Source: Chitinivibrionia bacterium (GTDB lineage: Bacteria > Krumholzibacteriota > Krumholzibacteriia > WVZY01). Taken from it: a stretch of 6,171 bases of DNA. The position numbers and the translations under genes were made by a program. The stretch spans positions 1 through 6,171 of the forward strand of contig JACQXT010000018.1 of NCBI GenBank assembly GCA_016208665.1, given 5' to 3'. Under the pieces are notes generated by a model that was not told the origin of the DNA, made no database searches, and worked only from the letters and a program-made list of their open reading frames with translations. Each line of letters opens with the position of its first letter. The first letter of the stretch is position 1. Shown here piece after piece: positions 1 to 4,298 of the stretch.

Positions 1-2
1 AC

Positions 3-188
3 CGCGTCCAGGTTTTCACCAAAGGTGGCCAGTACTTGCGACAGTGGGGCACGTCTGGAACCGCGCCCGGGCAGTTTCAGTTTCCATTCGGCATAGCTGT
101 TGACGGCAACGGTCGTGTCTACGTTGCAGACAGTCACAACGACCGTGTCCAGGTGTTCAGCGGTTTGGGCACTTTCTTGAGACAATGA
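3..188 (+). CDS. NHL-repeat protein fragment, 5' partial, ending at a premature TGA
   Basis: The frame is open from the window edge, starting at base 3, and gives 61 residues before TGA 186-188. It holds one full NHL unit (RVQVF ... QWGTSG ... GQF ... GIAVD ... VYVADS) and the first third of the next. NHL units form blades of a beta-propeller that usually binds protein or carbohydrate. The stop falls exactly on the Trp position of the repeat (RQ-stop-GTSG against RQWGTSG one unit earlier), and the repeat resumes in the same frame at 189. This is therefore not a natural C-terminus; the sense reading continues into 189-743. The upstream part is missing, so start and signal peptide cannot be judged. 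Confidence 0.7.
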   Translation, partial: RVQVFTKGGQYLRQWGTSGTAPGQFQFPFGIAVDGNGRVYVADSHNDRVQVFSGLGTFLRQ

Positions 189-443
189 GGAACCTCCGGC
201 AGCGCGGCCGGACAATTCCACCACCCGGACGGCGTGGCGGTGGATGAAGTCGGTCACGTTTACGTGACGGACAGTGAAAACTATCGCGTCCAGATATTCG
301 ATGCGAGTGGTGCTCCCTTGCATCAATGGGGCGCTCAGGGGAGTGGGGAGGGGCAGTTCAATCTTGCCTACGGGGTGGCGGTGAACAGCATTGGCCGCTA
401 TGTCTTCGTGGCAGACACCTACAACAATCGCGTCCAGATGTTC
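3..443 (+). repeat. NHL beta-propeller repeats, three 47-48-residue units plus closing strand
   Basis: Units start at RVQ[VI]F: 3-143 (47 codons), 144-284 (47 codons) and 285-428 (48 codons, one extra residue in GRYVFVAD), followed by RVQMF at 429-443. Conserved within each: QWG, GxGQF-like, G[IV]AV, VYV[AT]D. These are typical NHL blades. An NHL propeller generally needs about six, so the remainder is expected upstream. Unit 2 carries TGA in place of the Trp codon. The regular 141-base spacing of that codon (45, 186, 327) shows the frame is otherwise intact. Confidence 0.9.
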
Positions 444-743
444 GTACATAATGCCGGCGCAGGTGCTCCGGATTCGGACCAGGACGGCGTAGCAGACGCG
501 AGCGACGCATGCCCGGGCGAGGACGCATCATACTTCGACCGCGATGGCGACGGCTGCATCGATACCGCAATCGGCGCCAGGCACGTGGAATACTGGAGCG
601 TCGAGGATGATACGGTAACGTATTACATCTCCGAGGACGGCGCTCCCAACATCACCGATGGGAGCGATATGGCGGCCATTGTGCAGGCGATGACCGTTTG
701 GACTACACTCCGAGCGATATGGCGGCCATTGTGCAGGCGATGA
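234..743 (+). CDS. NHL repeats, TSP3-like calcium-binding segment and N-terminal part of a matrixin domain (gene fragment)
   Basis: The same frame as 3-188 is open from 189. The GTG at 234 is only the first possible start codon and lies inside an NHL unit (GVAVDEVG) with no Shine-Dalgarno sequence, so I do not believe it is a real start. It encodes the rest of NHL unit 2, unit 3 and a closing RVQMF strand. An Asp-rich stretch follows (DSDQDG, SDACPG, DRDGDG) and then the first part of the protease domain (EYWSVEDDTVTYYISEDG, then DMAAIVQAMTVWTTL). The sense protein ends about 711. The last ten or so codons to the stop at 741-743 are an out-of-frame reading of the second copy of a 50-bp tandem duplication. 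It overlaps the next open segment from 698. Confidence 0.65.
   Translation: MAVDEVGHVYVTDSENYRVQIFDASGAPLHQWGAQGSGEGQFNLAYGVAVNSIGRYVFVADTYNNRVQMFVHNAGAGAPDSDQDGVADASDACPGEDASYFDRDGDGCIDTAIGARHVEYWSVEDDTVTYYISEDGAPNITDGSDMAAIVQAMTVWTTLRAIWRPLCRR
468..563 (+). other. Thrombospondin type 3-like calcium-binding segment
   Basis: The segment holds Asp-rich motifs DSDQDGVADASDACPG and DRDGDGCID, matching the DxDxDGxxDxxDxCP pattern of TSP3 repeats, which coordinate calcium. Two cysteines (codons 510-512 and 555-557) could pair. It lies as a linker between the NHL propeller and the metalloprotease domain, a common place for a calcium-rigidified spacer in secreted bacterial proteins. Calcium binding is inferred from the motif. 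Confidence 0.8.
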
Positions 744-1192
744 CCGTTTGGACTACACTCCCAGGATCGGATATTCAGGCCGGGTACGCCGGAACGACGC
801 CTGCCGTCATTGCTGATGCCTTCGATGGGGTCAATATGATCACATTCAAGGATCCGATCATGGACGATGCAAGAAACCGCTATTTCAGCGACGCCGTCAT
901 CGCGGTCGGGATCACGACATCGTTCACTACCCCTGCCTTCTATAACGGCAGATGGTATCGTCCTGGCGAAATCCTGGACGCCGACATGCTTTTTAATCCG
1001 GGGAGAACGTTCACGACCTCCGGCGGCGCGGGCATTGACCTGCAGAGCGTGGCGACGCACGAAGCTGGGCATCTCTACGGCCTCTCCCATTCGGCAGTGA
1101 GGACGTCCACGATGTTCCCGATCCTCGGGCACGGAACGGAGACGGCGTCGCTGACGATTGAAGATACGCTGCAATTCGTCAAAGCGTACCCA
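582..1192 (+). other. Matrixin-like (M10) metalloprotease domain, interrupted by a tandem duplication
   Basis: The domain begins with a strand typical of these proteases (EYWSVEDDTVTYYISED) and a helix (DMAAIVQAMTVWTTL), then a variable middle. It ends with the active site HEAGHLYGLSH (1058-1090) and Met-turn STMFP (about 1106-1120). A closing helix LTIEDTLQFVKAYPGG reaches about 1195. With the 50-bp duplication removed it is about 187 residues, in the normal range for a matrixin catalytic domain. No cysteine-switch propeptide is visible just upstream; the TSP3 segment takes that place. As written, the duplication separates the N-terminal helix from the zinc site. Confidence 0.85.
662..761 (+). 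repeat. Exact 50-bp tandem duplication causing a frameshift
   Basis: Bases 662-711 and 712-761 are identical over 50 bases (each begins gagcgatatggcggcc and ends gactacactcc). The unit is not a multiple of three, so reading the second copy shifts frame and reaches a stop at 741-743. Deleting either copy joins the upstream frame to the downstream one and gives one continuous matrixin domain. Flanking bases do not extend the match. A polymerase slip or recombination product, or an unmerged contig overlap from assembly, would look the same. Confidence 0.97.
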
Positions 1193-1738
1193 GGCGGGGC
1201 CGTAATCACCTACGGTAATTACCTTCAGGGAACGATAGAGGATTACTACGGCAATCCCGTTCGCGGCGCGGCCGTCTTCGCCATTAATGCGGGGACAGGA
1301 GACACGACGGCGTGCGAATACACGCTCTCCGACGGAAGGTATCTGTTCCTCGGACTTCCCGATGGCTCATACTATGTGTCAATCTATCCTTTGAACGGTA
1401 CATCCCCGATTGGATACCTGGAACCTGCGGCAATAAACTGGCTGATATACTCCTGGGGCGCGACTGAGTTCGTTCCCGAGTTCTGGGATGGCGGAGAGTC
1501 AGCATTTGATAATCCGCTCGATGCGACGGCGGTATCGGTGAACGGGGGAGCGACCACCATCGCGGACATCATTACGAACATCGATCTTGCGCCGCCGACG
1601 ATCATTCAAACGACACCCGCCGACAACGCGCCGGACGTCCGCGCGGACGGGACAATCATGATCAAGTTTTCGGAGGCGATCGACTACTCAACCCTCCAGG
1701 GCAATTTCCGCCTGGTGAATACGAATATGCGCCGCTGA
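698..1738 (+). CDS. Matrixin-type zinc metalloprotease with CarboxypepD_reg-like and partial Big_5 domains (gene fragment)
   Basis: This segment of 346 codons holds a metzincin zinc site, HEAGHLYGLSH at 1058-1090: three zinc-binding His residues plus the general-base Glu. A Met-turn STMFP has its Met at 1112-1114, eight residues after the third His, the spacing seen in matrixins (peptidase M10). DADMLFN at about 980-1000 resembles the conserved strand before the site. All catalytic residues are present. About 1220-1585 is a carboxypeptidase-regulatory-like beta-sandwich (QGTIEDYYGNPVRGA, SDGRYLFLGLPDGSY). From 1592 a Big_5-like Ig domain starts (TPADNAPDV, IKFSEAID) but stops after about 45 residues. 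The nominal TTG start at 698 lies in duplicated DNA without a ribosome site and is not a believable start. True sense continues from 661 when the 50-bp duplication is removed. The stop at 1736-1738 follows a frame change and is probably not the natural end. Confidence 0.75.
   Translation: MDYTPSDMAAIVQAMTVWTTLPGSDIQAGYAGTTPAVIADAFDGVNMITFKDPIMDDARNRYFSDAVIAVGITTSFTTPAFYNGRWYRPGEILDADMLFNPGRTFTTSGGAGIDLQSVATHEAGHLYGLSHSAVRTSTMFPILGHGTETASLTIEDTLQFVKAYPGGAVITYGNYLQGTIEDYYGNPVRGAAVFAINAGTGDTTACEYTLSDGRYLFLGLPDGSYYVSIYPLNGTSPIGYLEPAAINWLIYSWGATEFVPEFWDGGESAFDNPLDATAVSVNGGATTIADIITNIDLAPPTIIQTTPADNAPDVRADGTIMIKFSEAIDYSTLQGNFRLVNTNMRR
1220..1585 (+). other. Carboxypeptidase-regulatory-like (transthyretin-fold) domain
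   Basis: The pattern QGTIEDYYGNPVRGAAVFA, then SDGRYLFLGLPDGSYYVSI, matches the G-x-[VI]-x-D-x-x-G-x-P-[VL]-x-G-A ... DG-x-[YF]-x-[FL]-x-x-[LV]-x-x-G-x-Y layout of CarboxypepD_reg beta-sandwiches. The second half (FVPEFWDGGESAFDNP ... VSVNGGATT ... IITNID) is the continuation commonly seen after it, with a domain-closing strand before the PP linker at 1592. Such domains act as stalks or accessory folds in secreted proteases; no catalysis is expected. Confidence 0.7.
1592..1728 (+). other. Truncated Big_5/SbsA-type Ig-like domain
   Basis: The segment starts with PPTIIQTTPADNAPDVRADG, then IMIKFSEAIDYSTL and NFRLVN, the first half of a Big_5 fold. It aligns with the complete copy at 4629-4931 (ASFSRSVDPTTV, NVLLY). 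The second half present in that copy (SLTPVMPLDVNTTYTLEI, then IKDASGGDLVNPV) is absent here. TIG-like sequence begins at once in another frame. The break lies between about 1718 and 1735, near a short repeat gaata-c-gaata (1717-1727). Confidence 0.7.
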
Positions 1739-1992
1739 CGTTCAGAAGCCTTGCACCGGATAAAGGTGTTCCGGGGTCGGTGGTCGTGATAAATGGCTCG
1801 GGATTCGACTCGACTGCCACGAACAATGCGGTTCGCTTCACCGATGCCGTGGGAGCGGGAACGGTCGCTGCCTCGATCGTGAGCGCAACGCCGAATCAGA
1901 TTGTAGCCACGGTACCACAGAGAGCCGGCTCCGGCGATGTAACGATCACGGTCGGGCCAACCACGAGCGGCGCCCGCACGTTCACACGGTTG
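1738..1992 (+). other. IPT/TIG domain 1
   Basis: TFRSLAPDKGVPGS, then VVVINGSGFDSTATNNAVRF, and later IVATVPQRAGSGDVTITV show the typical SPxxGxxGxxVxIxGxxF opening, the NxVxF strand, and the VPxxAxxGxVxVxV closing strands of TIG domains. About 85 residues is normal for the family. It is extracellular and Ig-like, and directly precedes propeller 1. Confidence 0.8.
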
Positions 1993-3534
1993 CCTCAGAC
2001 GGCGGCGGCGCGAGCGCGCGAAATCGGCTCGTGCGCCTTGAGCGCCATCCCGCGTTCCCATGTTCTCCTGCCGGATGGACGGACGGCCTTCGTTGCGACT
2101 CCGGCGGGAGTTTCCATCGTGGACACGGATCCCGGATCGCCGAACTTCTGCCACGAGATCGGCCTCCCGATCGCCGGCGGCCTGGACGACGTGGACGTAC
2201 TGCCGGATGGGAGCTGGGTATACGGCATCAGCCGTTCCGCCGAGATGCTCTACGCAATCGATCCGATAAACCACACGGTCCCGTTCGCCCTCCCCGTGGG
2301 TACGGAGCCGCTGGGGATTGCTATCGGCCCCAATGGGCGCTGGGCTTATATTCCGACGGCGCAGGGAACCATCCAGAAGTGGGATGTCCTGGAAGGGAGT
2401 CCCACGCTCAGGAGCCAGGTCGGTGTGATTAGCTCGCCGGATCCGAACCTCCGCGGAAACGCTGCAATCGATCCCACGGGAGAGATTCTTCTGGCACTCT
2501 CAGGCACGGGGAAGATGCTGGCCTTTGAGACTGCGACGGGCGCCTTTATGGGATCCGTCCCGACGGGGCCCGACCCGCGGGACGTGGTCATAGACCCGAG
2601 CGGGCTCAGGGCGTACGTGAGCGACGGGAGAGGGCAGATAACGATCGCATCTTTGAGAGCCTCGATCGCCGCACCCGTCAATCCATTCGCGGTGCAGAAC
2701 ATCCGGACGGGGGGATCGCTGAGAAAAGCTTCTATCTCACCCGCCGGGTCCCATCTCTTTTCGGCGAATAGGGAACTCAACCTCATCGACGTGGTCGATC
2801 TCAATCCGTCGAGCGCTTCGTATCGGACGGTTGTGTCCACCATACCTCAGAGTGTCAATCCAGTCGGAGTGAATCTGTCAACGAGCGGCGACTATGCATA
2901 TTCTATCGTGGAAGAAGACATGAAGCTCGTCGTGCTCGCGATGGGTGAAGGGCCTGCGCTGAAGAGCATTTCAAAGCAAGCAGGACCGGAAGGTGCGCAG
3001 CTCGTGCTCGCCGGATCCGGGTTTGGGGCCGATATAAACGATGTTCGCGTCGTTTTTGGCGATCCTCATGGGACATTCGTGAGCGTTCAACCGGCATGGG
3101 GTACTCAGACTGCGCTTGGCGTTGCAGTGCCAGCGGGGGCTCAGACGGGCCCAGTGAGCGTGCAGGTTGGATTGGCCGACCCGCTCTACTCGAATGCGCT
3201 CCACTTCGCAGTGCTCGGGCCGACACCGCCGCCCGGGCAGCTCCGCGCGGTATCTAGAACTCAGCTTGAGTTGTACGAGATCACTCCGATCGCTGCCATG
3301 TCTCCCACAGGCGACCAGATGATTGTCGGTACGGAAGATGGGAATCTGCTTTTTTTAGATACGGATCCGAGCAGTCCCACGCTCAATCAAGTGATCCGCA
3401 ATGTGGATCTCGGCGAATTCGGCACGCACGGAGTGTATGACATTGCCATGACTCCCGACGGTATGTGTCGTTGGATACGACCAGTATGTTTGCGGTCAAT
3501 TGCAACCGGTCCGATAGCGAGTATGGGACAGTGA
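1780..3534 (+). CDS. TIG - seven-bladed propeller - TIG - start of second propeller (gene fragment)
   Basis: Sense coding begins before the GTG at 1780: the frame already reads like TIG sequence from about 1732 (APLTFRSLAPDKGVPGS), so the nominal start cuts the first TIG strand and is not biological. Order: TIG 1 (1738-1992, INGSGFD motif), propeller 1 (1993-2952, seven blades), TIG 2 (2953-3216, LAGSGFGADIN), a Pro-rich linker PTPPPGQ, and blade 1 plus half of blade 2 of propeller 2. Sense ends about 3459 (AMTPDG). The last 25 codons, to TGA 3532-3534, are out of frame. TIG/IPT domains are Ig-like folds of extracellular proteins. YVTN/lactonase-like propellers are also seen in surface proteins, usually as binding platforms. 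No catalytic residue set is visible here, so I infer binding or structure rather than enzymatic activity. Confidence 0.75.
   Translation: MVVINGSGFDSTATNNAVRFTDAVGAGTVAASIVSATPNQIVATVPQRAGSGDVTITVGPTTSGARTFTRLPQTAAARAREIGSCALSAIPRSHVLLPDGRTAFVATPAGVSIVDTDPGSPNFCHEIGLPIAGGLDDVDVLPDGSWVYGISRSAEMLYAIDPINHTVPFALPVGTEPLGIAIGPNGRWAYIPTAQGTIQKWDVLEGSPTLRSQVGVISSPDPNLRGNAAIDPTGEILLALSGTGKMLAFETATGAFMGSVPTGPDPRDVVIDPSGLRAYVSDGRGQITIASLRASIAAPVNPFAVQNIRTGGSLRKASISPAGSHLFSANRELNLIDVVDLNPSSASYRTVVSTIPQSVNPVGVNLSTSGDYAYSIVEEDMKLVVLAMGEGPALKSISKQAGPEGAQLVLAGSGFGADINDVRVVFGDPHGTFVSVQPAWGTQTALGVAVPAGAQTGPVSVQVGLADPLYSNALHFAVLGPTPPPGQLRAVSRTQLELYEITPIAAMSPTGDQMIVGTEDGNLLFLDTDPSSPTLNQVIRNVDLGEFGTHGVYDIAMTPDGMCRWIRPVCLRSIATGPIASMGQ
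1993..2952 (+). repeat. Seven-bladed YVTN/lactonase-type beta-propeller 1
   Basis: Seven blade signatures of the form [ILV]-x-x-x-[PS]-x-G-x-x-x-[YFL] can be counted: LLPDGRTAFVAT, VLPDGSWVYGIS, IGPNGRWAYIPT, IDPTGEILLALS, IDPSGLRAYVSD, ISPAGSHLFSAN and LSTSGDYAYSIV. Spacing is about 40-50 residues. Seven blades close a standard propeller ring. Blades 1 and 6 carry a D-x-[DN]-P-x-S loop (2122-2142 and 2797-2817). GC is high: 64% over 2161-2580, counted by eye. It probably has a binding or structural role; I see no enzyme site. Confidence 0.8.
2953..3216 (+). other. IPT/TIG domain 2
   Basis: ALKSISKQAGPEGAQLVLAG, SGFGADINDVRVVFGD, LGVAVPAGAQTGPVSVQV and NALHFAVL give the full strand order of a TIG domain of about 88 residues. 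The N[DA]VxVxFG strand and the VPxGAxTGPVxV strand are especially typical. A proline-rich linker (GPTPPPGQ) leads into propeller 2. Confidence 0.85.
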
Positions 3535-4298
3535 TCGGCACCGTGCAGGACTGGGCGCCACATCCCATGACGGCTTCTCGCGAACTAGCAATAAGCCCCG
3601 ATGGTACAAGCTGTCTCGTTCATGACAAGCGCGAAATAACCTGGGATCGTCTATACCGTGTGGACATCAATCCGGATTCTCCCACGTACAACACGGTGCT
3701 TGATACCGTTGTTGCAATGTCTTCGCTCCTTGCAAGCGATTTGGCATATCATCCAGCCGGCCAGTATGCCTACTGCACACACACCGACGGTGCGCTTATT
3801 GTGATAGATATGTCCGGTTCTCATCCCCAGTTTGTGAGAATGATAGATCTAACAGGGTACTATTTCGGATATCCCACTATGCCGGTATCGCTCTCATTTG
3901 ATCCAAGCGGTGATATGTGTTACGTGGCCTCCCGGGAATCAGGAGGCTCGGGATATTACCTTATCTTCGAAGTCGATTCATCCGATCCCGCGAATCCTGT
4001 TCTGCATGACCCAGGCGTAACGAATCCGGTTGCATTCGGAACCGGTCAGTTCTATCTCGGCGATCGCATCGATGTCTCCCCGCGGGGGGACCGGGCGTTT
4101 GTTCGTGGCGAGGACGATGTTTATAACTTTGATCTCGTTAACTTCCTGGCGAATCCAAATCGAATCATAAATCAATTCGTCCAGCCGGGTCGCATAGATA
4201 TGGATTTTACGCCTGACGGATCTTTGGTATATGCGGTGAACCAGTTTGACGGCAACCCTGACAGCCTCATCGTCTTTGACTTCGGCGGCGCGGACAAC
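3241..4298 (+). repeat. Seven-bladed YVTN-type beta-propeller 2, frame broken in blade 2
   Basis: Seven signatures across two frames: MSPTGDQMIVGT, MTPDG(break)YVSLDT, ISPDGTSCLVHD, YHPAGQYAYCTH, FDPSGDMCYVAS, VSPRGDRAFVRG and FTPDGSLVYAVN. Blades 1 and 3 carry DTDPSSP (3358-3378) and DINPDSP (3663-3683). The frame moves from the one used at 3457 to the one used at 3462. Every other blade has three residues between the signature Gly and the aromatic or hydrophobic residue, so blade 2 lacks about ten bases. GC is about 52% over 3241-4260, well below both flanks. Cysteines recur in blades 2 to 5. Confidence 0.8.

Noticed and set aside
186..188. TGA read as Trp or selenocysteine (recoding)
   Set aside because: TGG is used for Trp at the equivalent repeat positions and elsewhere. 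No other TGA falls in the restored frame over about 2,000 codons. The expected residue is Trp, not Cys or Sec.
1..443. CRISPR-like or other non-coding repeat array
   Set aside because: The periodicity of 141 bases is in frame and encodes NHL blades; there are no short identical repeats with unique spacers.
698..700. TTG at 698 as a genuine start of a separate protease gene
   Set aside because: It lies in the first copy of the tandem duplication, lacks a ribosome site and would remove the first strand of the matrixin domain and any signal peptide.
623..1174. Long minus-strand open frames (for example 623-1174, 1684-2274, 2346-2843, 4953-5387)
   Set aside because: They lie wholly opposite recognised domains. 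Their translations are Arg-rich and low in complexity, as expected from the complement of GC-rich coding DNA, and show no family motif.
1750..1782. Possible ribosome site (aaaggtg) before the GTG at 1780
   Set aside because: The spacing is poor, and the codons before 1780 already encode the first TIG strand in the same frame, so a start here would cut the domain.
3350..3356. Run of seven T as a frameshift slippery site or terminator
   Set aside because: It lies about 105 bases before the frame change, codes normally (Leu-Leu-Phe-Leu-Asp) within blade 1, and has no GC-rich hairpin before it.
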